From: Cyanophora paradoxa
Taxonomy: Eukaryota > Glaucocystophyceae > Cyanophorales > Cyanophoraceae
Assembly (NCBI GenBank): GCA_004431415.1
Contig: QPMI01000117.1
Location: 310,001 to 374,000, forward strand
Direction of reading: 5' to 3'
Length of the DNA: 64,000 nucleotides
In this document: positions 30,201 through 39,706 of the stretch, piece by piece
How the letters are laid out: each line of letters starts with the position of its first letter
Position numbering within the stretch: the first letter of the stretch is position 1
Notes under the pieces: generated by a model
Told to the model about the DNA's origin: nothing
What the model saw: the letters and a program-made list of their open reading frames with translations, nothing else
Database searches by the model: none
Program-made: the position numbers and the translations under genes

Positions 30201-31850
30201 GATTCCGTGCCTCCGTGAGCGGCCGGTCACCAGGTACCAGCTGGGGGGGGACCAGCCCGGCGCCCGCCTCCGCCTCTCCGCCCTCTACGCCCTCACGCTC
30301 TACTTCTACTTCCGGTGTCTACTTTGCTTACTTACTTCCGGTTACTTCTGATTATGACCCGCGAAATTTCAGAGCCATGGCCGAGATCACGATGCACTGC
30401 GCCCTCCGTGAGGTCTACTACCGCGAGAAGAGCCAGGGTGAGCGAGCGAGGGGCGCGGGCCGCCCGGCTCGAGTTCGCGGGCTCTGCAGGCAGCTGACGC
30501 CGCGTGCCAGGGATCGTCTCCCCTCTCGTTCAGCAGGTCGCCGCCCTAGATCTACGATCCGGCCTTCGATATCGAAACGTATTAATCGGCCGTCGCGCAG
30601 GTGTCCGACTTCGCGATCAACGCCTCGTTCGCCCTCGCCAACACGGTCCTCTTCTGCGTCATCATGTACCCCCTCGTCGGCTTCCAGCTCTCAGGGTGCG
30701 GAGTATTAAACAATCGCCCTCTAGCTCTCTACCGATAAAAATGATCTGCTGCGTTCACACCTCGCGATCGCCTAAACCTTCTTCGAATTCTGATCTGCTG
30801 CGTTCCACTCCGCCTGATCATGAATGAATTCAGGAACCTGGCGTACGCCCTTCTGGTCTGCTGCGCGTGGACGCTCGCCTGCTCCTCCTTCACGGAGCTC
30901 CTCGCCCTCGCCCTCCCCGTGCGCTTCGCCACTCACCCTCGCCGTCTCGAGCCCGCCCTCACCGCCCCCCACGGCAGATCGCCCCCATGGCGATGTCGGT
31001 GGCGAGCGGCGCCCTCGCCCTCGGCGCCTTCTTCACAGGCTTCATGGTGCGTGAACGCGCGCCCCAAAGAACAATCTGAGAATAATCGAAGCCCCGTCGC
31101 CGTCGTTGCTCGGCGCCTTCGCCGTCTCCGTTCGCCTGAGCGGGCGCGGCGCGCGGCGCCTGCGCAGATGCCGGGGCCCGACATGCCCAGGGCCTACGTC
31201 TGGCTCTACTACCTCCTCTGGTTCCGGTGCGCTACGAATCGCATGTTGATTTTTTCGAATCGCATTAGAGATTTAATTTAGATCTGAGACTAAACCTGGT
31301 CTCGCTCTCGAAATCACGAGTTCGGATCCGGAGCCGGTCTGATCGACGCCCGGCCGCACCGCCAGGTACCCCTTCGAGGGCCTCGCGGCGAGCGAGCTGA
31401 GCGGGCTCGTCTTCTCCGACTGCCCCCCCGCGTGCGCCGGCGTCGCCGAATTGACATCGTGTTCTAGATCTCAAGCCTACAGCTGATAATAATCAAGAGG
31501 GTCGTTCTAGATCTGAAGCCTAATTATATATTACCAAATTCGTTCGAGCTGATCATGAAGGCCCGCGCTCTCCGTGTTTCTCTGATGCTGCCGCAGCCTG
31601 GCCGCCGCCGGGGCCTGCTTCCCCGACGGCGCCGCCCTCCTCGCACGCTACGACCTCCGCCCCGACCGCCAGGTTCGACCCCCGACGGATCGAATTATGT
31701 GGGCGCCAAAATGAACGTCGAGCATGCCTCACGCTCGGCCCCTTTTCATTTGTTCAGTGGGCGAACGTCGGGATCCTGGCGGGGTACTGGCTTGCCTTCG
31801 AGGCGCTCAAGGGCCTCGCCCTGCACCGCATCAACCACCTCCGCCGCTGA
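21221..31850 (+). CDS. Patatin-like phospholipase fused to full-length PDR-type ABCG transporter (about 45 small exons)
   Basis: Patatin part: VRILAI (to 21614), a 12-nt exon 21692-21703 completing DGGG, 21806-21836 (RGIIPAKLIE), 21901-21925, 22020-22050 (HELFDYVAG), 22154 on (GSSIGG, the nucleophile GxSxG), 22856-22948 (ATSAAP, FIDG), 23019-23077 (LVQNNPSLLAYAEAARVFP), 23181-23268 (LLLNLGTG), 23415-23535 and 23615-23672 (MADASPANL). Exon 23751-23961 stays open from the patatin end into VLSF, and 24019 continues EDICFWARLP. Then come Walker A GPALSGK (24425), ISGGEKRR (25042-25131), VILMDQPTDG (25250) and a first membrane domain (26060-27220, FGGFLVPKTALPSW). The second half has GESGSGKT (27913), ILFLDE-PTTGLDST (28860-29060), HQPSGQLFGLFDR (29270) and a second membrane domain to the stop at 31848. 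Function inferred: lipid hydrolysis coupled to lipid or drug export. The true start is uncertain. Confidence 0.75.
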
Positions 31851-32126
31851 CTTTGCTAGTACCAACCGATTATGTATCCCAAATCATTGAATCTTGCAAA
31901 CCTTAATGATTACTCTTTCTCGACTTCGCACGCCTTTTTCTATGGCCAGCCTCGGCCGCCACTCCTCGCCCCTCTTTCCCACGCCCCCTCCCCCCCTCCC
32001 CCTCTCCTCCCCGCCCCCTCTCCCCTGCCCCCGCCCCCTTCCCCTCCCCTCCCCCCGCCCCCCCGCCCCCTTCGCCCCTCCCCTTGCTCCCCCTTCGGTC
32101 GAAAATTCAAGCGAAAATTTGGAGAC
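31851..32126. other. Intergenic, C-rich tract
   Basis: 31965-32095 is nearly all C and T on the plus strand. No gene is seen. It separates the ABC transporter stop from the next ATG and probably contains that gene's promoter. Confidence 0.5.
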
Positions 32127-33843
32127 ATGGAGCGCGGGCGCGATGTCTTCTGCTGCGGCGCACTGGCGCCCTACAAGCCGCAGCGGATCGATCACGAAGC
32201 GAAGTTCGACTCGTTCATGCGCTGGCAGGTCTGAATTCGAATATGCCGCAGTGCCGCCCAGCGGTTGATCGGCATGCGCATATATATGCCGCGCACGCCG
32301 CGCACATTCAGGGGCAGAAAAGCACCAGGCGCTCGTCGCTGGCGGGGGCGGATTTCGTAATCCAAGCCGTGAAGCAGGTGCGCATGCCCTGCGCGGCGCA
32401 TGCAGTGGGGCCGCGCTTGCTCCGCGGCTTGCAATTGGCCTGCTGCCAGGCGGCCGCTGCAGCTGTATATGCAATAATGAGCGCGGCGCATCGCAGAAGA
32501 ATTTCGGGCGGCTCCTTTTCAAGCGCTACTTCCTCCATGAAGGTACGCCCCGTACGCGTTCGCAGCTGCATGCGCCCTCGTTTCGCTCTCTCTAGATCCG
32601 CCCCTCGACGTCGACCGTCGGACTGCAGGCGACGCGTTCCGGGAGGTAACGGAGCGCGACCTCATCCAGTGCAACTACGCAAAGGTCCGCGGCACTGGCA
32701 CCTTCCAGGCCTCTGAGGCTGCGCATGCTCGAGCTCACATTTCTTCTTTCAACAGGTCAACACTTTCAAGAACTTCAAGTGCGCTCCATGCGACTTTTTC
32801 TACGAGCTGAATCTGTACGAGCGCGACCCCGTGAACAAGTGCATGCACCTAATTCTCATTCAAATAAAAAATCACACGCAGCTTAAAACTGATTTCTAAC
32901 GCAGACACCACTTGCGCGCTGACGTTGCGCGTCCCGCAAGCGATATCGATCTGCCGTTCTCTTGAATCCTCCTCCAAACGTTATTTAACGTTGAGCCGTC
33001 CTAGCTTTAGCCGGACTCCCGCAAACCGCCGACTATACTACAAGCAAACACACGCGCTGCTGGCTTGCCTCGCTCGTGCCTCGGGTCGACGTCGTGGACT
33101 GCATGGACTGGGAAGAGGGAGGACTCCGGGAGGGAGTGGGGGCAGCAGGCTGGGGGCCCGGGGAGGGTGTAGGGGAGGGTGGGGGGCGGGGGTGCGGGGT
33201 GGGCTTGGGGGTTGGGGACGTCGACGGGTAGAAGGGACGGGGTCGGAGGGGGGAGGGAGGGGGGGGGAGGTGTGTGAAGGGGGGGGGGGGGGCGGGGGGA
33301 GGAGCCCGACTGCGCCCACCCCCTCACGGGCTTCGTCACCCTAGGCCTGCCAGGCCACGCAGATCGCGGCCGCCGCGCCCCCCGCCTGATGCGGCCTGGT
33401 GATCGGCGCAGCCTGGTCCGTCCACGCGCGCTACACGCCCCCGCTGCCGGGCAGCGGGGGGGCGGCCCACATCTGGGCGCTCTTTGCTCGCTCAACCTGG
33501 TCACGTGTGCTCGTCGACCTTGCCCGCACGACATACGCCGCGCGCGGGCTCCTCTACAACAATCGACCCTCGTCGTTTGTGACCCCGCCGAGCTCTTTTT
33601 TTAGGGCCGCAGCGTGGGAAGCCCCGCTCGACGGCGCCGCGGCCGTTCCGCTGCCGCGAGCCCGCCCGTGCCAGCCGCGCGCTGAGCCTCTAGATCTGGA
33701 CCGAGGCACGCTTTGTGGCATCCTTCACACTCGAACGCAACGGCAACCGTTGAACAGCGGCGCGCGGCCCGCTCCTATCCCACGACCCCGACTTCGAAGA
33801 CGCCAGCGACGTCGACGCCTCCGCCGCCGACGGGGACGCCTGA
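32127..33843 (+). CDS. Unrecognised multi-exon gene
   Basis: The first exon 32127-32228 (34 codons) starts MERGRDVFCCGALAPYKPQR. Later exon-like blocks in compatible style are STRRSSLAGADFVIQAVKQ (ends about 32376), NFGRLLFKRYFLHE (about 32497-32540), DAFREVTERDLIQCNYAK (about 32632-32683), NTFKNFKCAPCDFFYELNLY (about 32758-32820), VIGAAWSVHARYTPPLPGSG (about 33400-33460) and an acidic end DPDFEDASDVDASAADGDA with a stop at 33841-33843. Most are followed by gtgcgc- or gtccgc-like donors and preceded by cag. The region 33100-33310 is a G-rich intron. I do not recognise the protein. The cysteine pair in FKCAPCDFF and the acidic tail are the only visible hallmarks. Confidence 0.5.
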
Positions 33844-34463
33844 ACAGCGAGCCGACGCCTACAGGGCCCTCACGAGCCCCCTCTCCTGCTTCCCCCCCTT
33901 CCCCTGTGCATCTTGCCCCCTTCCGTTCAACCTAAAAGCGCCAACGACGTCGACCGCCTTGTAAATACCCCCTGCTTTTATCCACGTCGATCCCTCGAAA
34001 TCGGACTTTCTCCCCGCACCTCCGACATCTTCCCCGGCCCGCACCTTGTATCACAACAACTAGTACTACCTCCGCATGCGCATGCCCACCCCTGTCGCCC
34101 CCCAGCGGGCTTATTATAATTATACACTGGGCAGGCGTGACTCGAATACATGATATATATGCCCCCCGGTGGCTGTCCCCCCAAAACGGTACACGTCTAG
34201 GAAAGCAGATAAGCTTTCTCCAAGAAAAACTTGGGCAGTTATATTAAAAAAATTGCAATTGGAGACCGTCGGACAGCTCTTGCGGACTCGGGACTCCGGG
34301 CCCGGCGGGGAGGCCTCGAGCGCGAGCGGCTTGCCTTTTGAAACTCTGCGACGAGCGCCCAGCTGCAGTCAGAGTCGGCGATGGCTCGGATCCGGAAAAT
34401 TTCGCGTGACACGCGCACCGCATACATATGGCTCTGCCCGAGAATCGGAGCTTGGAGAGAGCT
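33844..34463. other. Intergenic, no gene seen
   Basis: Between converging genes. 33850-34140 is C/T-rich with scattered AT. 34160-34260 is AT-rich. Short frames on both strands look like background. Confidence 0.5.
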
Positions 34464-35323
34464 CTAGGCAGAGACCTCCGGGGCCCCGCACTCCAGAAGC
34501 TGCGGCGCGCGCGCGGGCCTCGATTCAGCGCGCCGCGACGTCGACGATTGCGCAGGGGGCCCGGGGGTGAAGGCGAGCGGGCGGACCACCGCGGCGGCCT
34601 CGAACTCGGCCTCCAGCCCAGCCTCGTCCATATCCGCCTCAAGCTCGGCTTCGTCGGCACTCACAATCTGCGGGCGCGCGCGGATCCGGAGGCGGGCGGT
34701 CGGGGGGCGGCCTGCACGCCCACAGCCGCAGCACGTGCGCATGCGCGCACCTGAGCGTCCGAGTCGAGCTCCGCCCACTCGGTGTTCTGGGGCCAGTACC
34801 AGTTGCAATCTTTGTCCTTATTGAAGTTGAGCCCGAGCGAGCATCTGGCCTTGTTGAGCTGCTCGGCGCCCGAGTAGGTGTCGTCGTCGGTGCGATCGAT
34901 TTCTCGGCAAATACCCCCGTCGCTTTCGACGGACTGCCAAGCACCGTACACGCCAACGAGCACATTGCACTTAGCTTCCGCTTGATCGAGGTTGTGCGCT
35001 TGAATTGAGAAGCCGAGGTTGTCGCCTGTCGTCCCATGCGTGCGTGAGACACATTACGAAGGAGCGAACCTGGCGTTGCCAAGTTGCACGCGCGCGTACG
35101 TACTTGTGCAGTCGGAATTGCTGTGGCACGTGTAAACGTCTACGGGATTTTTCCAGTCTGAAATACTGATTCTAGGCATCTTGGCCGACGGCTGCGCGCT
35201 GATGAACTTCGGAAGTTCGAAGGGACTGCGAGCGGGAGCGCTAGTTGCGCACTGCGGCAGCTGCTGGTCGAAGCACTGACCGGCGTGTGACCGCGGCGCT
35301 AGCCGCTCTCCAGTCGTCTCCAC
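34464..35323 (-). CDS. Secreted-type cysteine-containing protein with acidic C-terminal tail
   Basis: Exon 34751-35025 is clear, with phase-consistent joins: it encodes DNLGFSIQAHNLDQAEAK, then a domain with CNVL, GGIC, ARCSLG and DCNWYWP. The upstream exon (about 35106-35290) gives CHSNSDCTS and joins through a gtacgt donor. The downstream exon (34640 to 34464) begins IVSADEAELEADMDEAGLEA and continues to a stop at 34464. The cysteine spacing and W/Y content resemble extracellular domains. No full signal peptide was found because the first exon is uncertain. A gene of similar organisation and acidic tail lies at 44160-45754 in the opposite orientation, so the two appear to belong to one family. 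The function is unknown. Confidence 0.5.
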
Positions 35324-35689
35324 TAGGCTACTATTAATGAATCATTGAATACCGGTATCAGTGCGCTCTCCAATTGCAACTACTAGTACAAGACTCTGAG
35401 AAGGCTCGAGTCCTAGCCTCCTACTAGGCTACTAGGCCTCCCGGAGTCCTAGCTATTGGCCTCGAGCCTCGCTCGAGCGCCGCGGCGTGCAGCCTGGCAG
35501 TGCGGCCAGTGCCGTGCACGTGCCGCAGACGTCGACTGGCCCAGCCTGGGCAGGCCCCAGAGGCCCCCAGTGGCCCGCAGTTTGAATTCCCGACCCCGAC
35601 CGAGTCGCCACGGCGCCCGATAAATATTCGGGTTTGAATTCCCGATCGCGAATCGACATCCCGAATGATGGGCCGAATCCCGAAGGCGG
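35324..35689. other. Short repeats at the edge of the transposon island
   Basis: 35340-35470 has repeated (c)tactaggc and actagg words. 35580-35660 repeats gaattcccga(t/c)c. No gene is seen. Confidence 0.5.
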
Positions 35690-35905
35690 AAAATTGCTGA
35701 GGCGACAAATTGCCGAATTCGCCCCAAATTAACCGGATCCGGAATTGCCGTGGCGATAACTTTAGTAACTTAGTAAATTGCAATTGCCGAATCCAGCTTC
35801 TGCTCTATGGCGGGCTATGAAAATACCTACCCCCAGCAACATTGCCGAGTCGTTACATTGCCGAATTCAGCGTCTCGGCAATTTGCGGCAATTTAAAGAC
35901 CCGGC
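35690..35905 (+). mobile_element. GGCAATT-rich MITE-like element, copy 1
   Basis: It contains many copies of AATTGCCG and its complement. It matches the reverse complement of 38165-38375, with long blocks such as ggaattgccgtggcgataa and ctcggcaattt shared in the same order. It has no coding capacity. It ends in inverted AAATTGC/GGCAATTT words, as a foldback or TIR element would. Confidence 0.75.
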
Positions 35906-36420
35906 AAAATTCCGACCGTCGGAGTCGGTCGGACCCCCGGGGCCCGGGGGGCCGGGGCCCGGGGGGCCCGGTGACCCGGTCCCCGGTGACCGGTCCCGCC
36001 CGGAACGCCGCGGCCGGGAACGGTCCGACGGTCCGCGCGGACCGCGCCGCCGGCGCCGCCGCCCGCTTCGAATTCGGGGCCATTTCGGGCCGGCGGCGGC
36101 CCGGCCGGGCCGGCCTCAGGCCGCGGCCCGCGACTCCGGGCCGCGACTCCCGCGACTCCCGGGGCCGCGAGTCAGGCGGCCTGCGCGGCAGGCTGCGCCG
36201 CAGCCTGCGCCGCGCGCCCGGCCGCGGCGGCCTGCGCCGCCGCCGGGCGCCGGCGCCGCGCGCCGCGGCGCCGCCGGCCGCCGCCGCCGCCGCTGCCCGC
36301 CCGCGGCCGGCCCCGAATATTTCAATGATTTTTAAATCGGGATCCCGGGATTCCCGGCCCGGATTCCCGCCCAATTTCCCGGCCCGGGTTCAATCCGATC
36401 CCCCGATTTGAAGCGGCCGG
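35906..36420. repeat. Extremely GC-rich palindromic low complexity
   Basis: Runs such as ggcccggggggccggggccc and cgccgccgccgcc fill most of the stretch, with many overlapping self-complementary words. Frames are open in several phases on both strands because stop codons are rare, so no gene is called. Confidence 0.7.
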
Positions 36421-36455
36421 CGCCCGGCCGCGGGCGTGGTCTTGGTACCAAGTTC

Positions 36456-36728
36456 TACCGTAAAACACGATAATATGACGGTCAAACTTGAAATTTATGT
36501 CGTTATAAACACCGACCCTTCTCTATGCGAAATATGACATCCCCAAATTACGTCGGCACGAAATTTTCAGGCTTGTATAGGGCGGAAAATTTGGGGGGGT
36601 AGCACTAAGCACGCCCTACTATGTCGCCCGGGACTCGCCCCCAAATTATGTCATCATGTCAAGTTTTCGGCGACATAATTTGGGGACGACATAATAAAGT
36701 GCAGACCTTAATATTCTGTTTTACGGTA
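36456..36728. mobile_element. 273-bp MITE with 12-bp perfect terminal inverted repeats
   Basis: TACCGTAAAACA at 36456-36467 is exactly inverted at 36717-36728. Inside, CCCCAAATTATGTC is inverted as GACATAATTTGGGG around 36650-36690. Related internal words (gaaatatgac, caggcttgtat, aaattatgtc) occur in the element at 39616-43972. The flanks both contain GTACCAA, a possible target duplication. No coding capacity. Confidence 0.8.
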
Positions 36729-37317
36729 CCAACTCTTTCCTAGTTTTTACTTTCATACTCACCCCTGATTACGATTGGGCCCTCGAACCGGGATCTTCGG
36801 CTACTAGTACGTTTAAGTACCACTCTTAAAAACACGCTATAGGTCCGAGGAGTCTCTGTTCTAAAATTTTTCATCTATGTACCCCCTCAAACGGGGTCTT
36901 AGTACCAACTCTTTCCAAGTTTTTCTTTCCAAGGTCCCAGACTCCCAGAGTCCCAGTCGACGACTCGACGTCCAGCCTGTCAGTGATGGGCACTTTATTA
37001 ATAAGTACTTATAAAAGTTTATTAATAACGTATTAATAATACGTTATTAGTAAGGTCCCGGAACAGCCATTCTTATTAATAACGTTTATTTGTTTGGGGG
37101 GGTACCTACACACACACCATTTCTTGCACTCTTTGACGAATCTGTGCATGCTAGAGCGATATAAAGCAGTTCGTTACACGTCATAAGCAGTTCTGCAGCT
37201 TGATATGATGCTCATAAGCTGATCAGACGGCAGCTCCAGACCATCCAGTACCCCCTAGGTGGCACATTGACCCTTTTATTCGACCCCCAACAGATATAGA
37301 GGGCACTCGCAAAAGTC
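36729..37317. other. Transposon-island spacer with short palindromes
   Basis: AATAACGTATT-AAT-AATACGTTATT (37024-37048) is a perfect 11-bp-arm hairpin. A phrase taccaactctttcc(t/a)agtttt at 36727 recurs at 36903. No gene is seen. Confidence 0.6.
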
Positions 37318-37368
37318 CTACTCCCGGAGTCCTGGACAGGCTGAGCCTGTCCAGGACTCCGGGAGTAG
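37318..37368. repeat. Perfect 51-bp palindrome (25-bp arms, 1-nt centre)
   Basis: The left arm 37318-37342 and right arm 37344-37368 are exact reverse complements around a single G at 37343. Arm ends read CTACTCCCGGAGTCCTGG. Parts of the arm (actcccggagtc-type words) also occur at 38040-38110 and 38630-38690, so it may be the tip of a larger repeat family. Confidence 0.95.
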
Positions 37369-37429
37369 GGGTCCGGCCGGCCAATGAAAATTAAACTCGG
37401 CATTATGCCATAGTCAAAGTCGCAAAAGT

Positions 37430-38020
37430 CGGCATTATGCCAATGATAATGCCATGACCATGCCGGCATGGCTAGCCGCCAAGCCGCCGGCATACCTGCC
37501 GGCATGAAGGCATGCGCATAGCCTGGTCCCTGGCCCCCGGCATGAAGGCATGCACCCTGCGCATGCATGCCCGCTCATCTCTAGATCTAGATCTGCAGCG
37601 ACGTCGACCGCGGCCGGCTGCCGCCGCCGCGCTGCGACGCGTGCTGCTGCGCATGCTACGCGTACGTGCGGCGTGCGCTGCGCATGCAGGCACTGCATGC
37701 GGCAGCTGCCTGGCAGCAGGCCTAGGCCGCATGCGCAGGCGCCGCGCCGCGCCGTGCAGGGGGGGCGTGCACTTGCCGGCGCGTGCCGGCGCGTGTCGGC
37801 GCGTACGCGTGCCGCTATGCTCGAGCTCCCCCAGGTGGGGGGGGCCGGCATGCATATGGGGGGGGGGGGCATACCGGCCGGGCAGGCCGGCATGACGGCT
37901 CTGGTTAGAGTCCGGCAGAGCCGGCGGCCGGCATGACAAGCCAAAAGCCGGCATAATGGCATGAGGGTCCAAGCCAAAGCATGACGGCCGCGGCCGGCCG
38001 GCATGGCCCATGATGGCCGG
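37430..38020. repeat. Zone dense in GCCGGCATG and GCATGCGC palindromes
   Basis: GCCGGCAT occurs about ten times in both orientations, with tgcgcatgc words between. All frames on both strands are low-complexity. Cruciform-prone noncoding repeat; no gene is called. Confidence 0.7.
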
Positions 38021-38164
38021 CGGCCGGACGTCGACCGGACCCCTATCCGGGAGTCCCGGACCCGGGGGCCGGGACTCCCGGCCCGCCGTCTCCCGGTCCC
38101 CGGAGTCCGGACATCGACTCCGCCTGGAGAGTCCGCCAGGCTCTGTTACTGTAGGAATGCTTTT

Positions 38165-38375
38165 TTAGCCGATGTTTTAAATTGCCGTAAATTGCCGAGA
38201 GGCCGAATTCGGCAATTTAGACTCACGGCAATTCTCAGGGGGTAGGGCTATAGCTAAACGACTGCTTTTGTATGGCGCCATAGAAAAGATCCAGAGTTTC
38301 GGCAATTTATCGCCACGGCAATTCCGGTTTGGGTCGAATTCGGCAATTTAACTACGCGGCAATTTAAGCATCCCT
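38165..38375 (-). mobile_element. GGCAATT-rich MITE-like element, copy 2 (inverted relative to copy 1)
   Basis: Reverse-complement relative of 35690-35905. The two copies are about 2.3 kb apart and inverted, so the intervening DNA could form a large stem-loop. Noncoding. Confidence 0.75.
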
Positions 38376-38689
38376 ACAGTAGTACTGTTAGACGTTTGCC
38401 GCCCCCACCGCACCGTGCCCCACGCGATAGACGTGGTCAAAGATTGACGAGCTGTGTAGCGTTACTATGAGGCATTACTATGGTAGCTATAGCGCCCCGT
38501 CTACGACCGGTAATGATGGTTTTAGTTAGACGAATCAACTCACTCGTCTATACGTATACTCGTCTAACTAAGAATCCGTCTAACATTCTCGCCTTACTAA
38601 GTTACCGTATACGCACACTGAGTCCCGGACTCCCCGTCCAGGAGTCCCGGAGGACCCGGACTCCCGGATCGGAGTCCCCGAGACTCCCG
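38376..38689. other. Island spacer, no gene
   Basis: It contains repeated cgtcta(a)ct/tactcgtctaac words near 38520-38590 and a repeat of the gactcccgga word family near 38630-38690. No coding signal. Confidence 0.5.
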
Positions 38690-39471
38690 AGTAGGGCTGT
38701 CGTCAGTCACTGACAGTCACAGTCAGAGGGTCTGACTGACCTCACTGGGTCAGCTTTTGGCTGACTGACGTTTTCTCAGGCCGAAAACCGGATACGCTAG
38801 AGACGGTACTTTCTCAAGTCCCTCAATGCAAAAGAGCTGGTACTTTTTAACGACCGAAGGGGCCATGACATCATTTTTTTGGCACTTGGTCGCTTCGGTC
38901 GTTGGGCCCCTGACGCGGTTGCCATAGTAACCGCGTCAAAATTTTGAGCTCATCGCCTTGGTGACTGTTCGTGGAATCGAGCTCGATTCCAAGTCTCCAC
39001 ATTCCATGCTAGGTCCCGAGTTCGGAAAGAGACTTGGATAACCACCGAATCGGCCGGTATCCGGTTTTCGGCCTCAGTCCCATACAACACCCTGCTGGGA
39101 GCGCGTGCCCCCCTGTGGGCTTTTTCCCATCTAAAGCTGACGTGGGTCGACCAAAAAATGATCTTCTGTCGTCAAAATCTTCAAGAAACCGCCCATGTGC
39201 ATGGTAAGAGGCTAATGGAGTCTGACTTGCGCCTGGCGGGGGCCGAATCTCCTTTTCTCGTACTCTCTGCTCGCATAACGTGCCTGGCCTGATGCTTGGC
39301 AACTTGAATGAAGTAGATAGATCGCGCTTGGGTCAATTCCTGCCATTTCCTGGTCATTTTTCCCGGCTTTTGCACGGTAGCCTGACTGAACCTCGGGTTG
39401 ACTGATTCAGTCACAGTCAGGGGGGCTGACGGACTGGGTCAGCCGGGGGACTGACTGACGACAGCACTACT
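38690..39471. mobile_element. 782-bp element with 20-bp terminal inverted repeats
   Basis: AGTAGGGCTGTCGTCAGTCA at 38690-38709 is inverted at 39452-39471 with one mismatch. Subterminal regions at both ends are packed with CTGACTG/CAGTCAG words. A minus-strand frame at 39009-39302 is too short and featureless to be a transposase, so this is a non-autonomous DNA transposon. Confidence 0.75.
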
Positions 39472-39691
39472 CCCGAGTCCCGACTCCCGAGAGTCTGTTA
39501 AATGTTTGAGTCAGTGTACATGTTTGACACAGAAGCCTGACTCAGTGAACGGCCCTGAAGACGCGTACGGCAGGCGTCGGCAGCCTGGTCCGGCTGGCCG
39601 GGGCCGCCAGGCAGCGCTACCGTGTGACATAAAAATATGGCCGACACTGTGACAGGTTTATATCGTTATAAAACTTGACCCTTCTCTTGGT

Positions 39692-39706
39692 GAAATATGA
39701 CGGTCC
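39692..39706. repeat. Target-site duplication of the LINE, left copy
   Basis: GAAATATGACGGTCC, identical to 43552-43566 after the poly(A). It defines the insertion point inside the MITE-like element. Confidence 0.9.

Noticed and set aside
37430-38011. Histidine/cysteine-rich frames on both strands as metallothionein-like genes
   Set aside because: The residues come directly from GCATGC/GCCGGCATG repeat words; equal frames occur on both strands.
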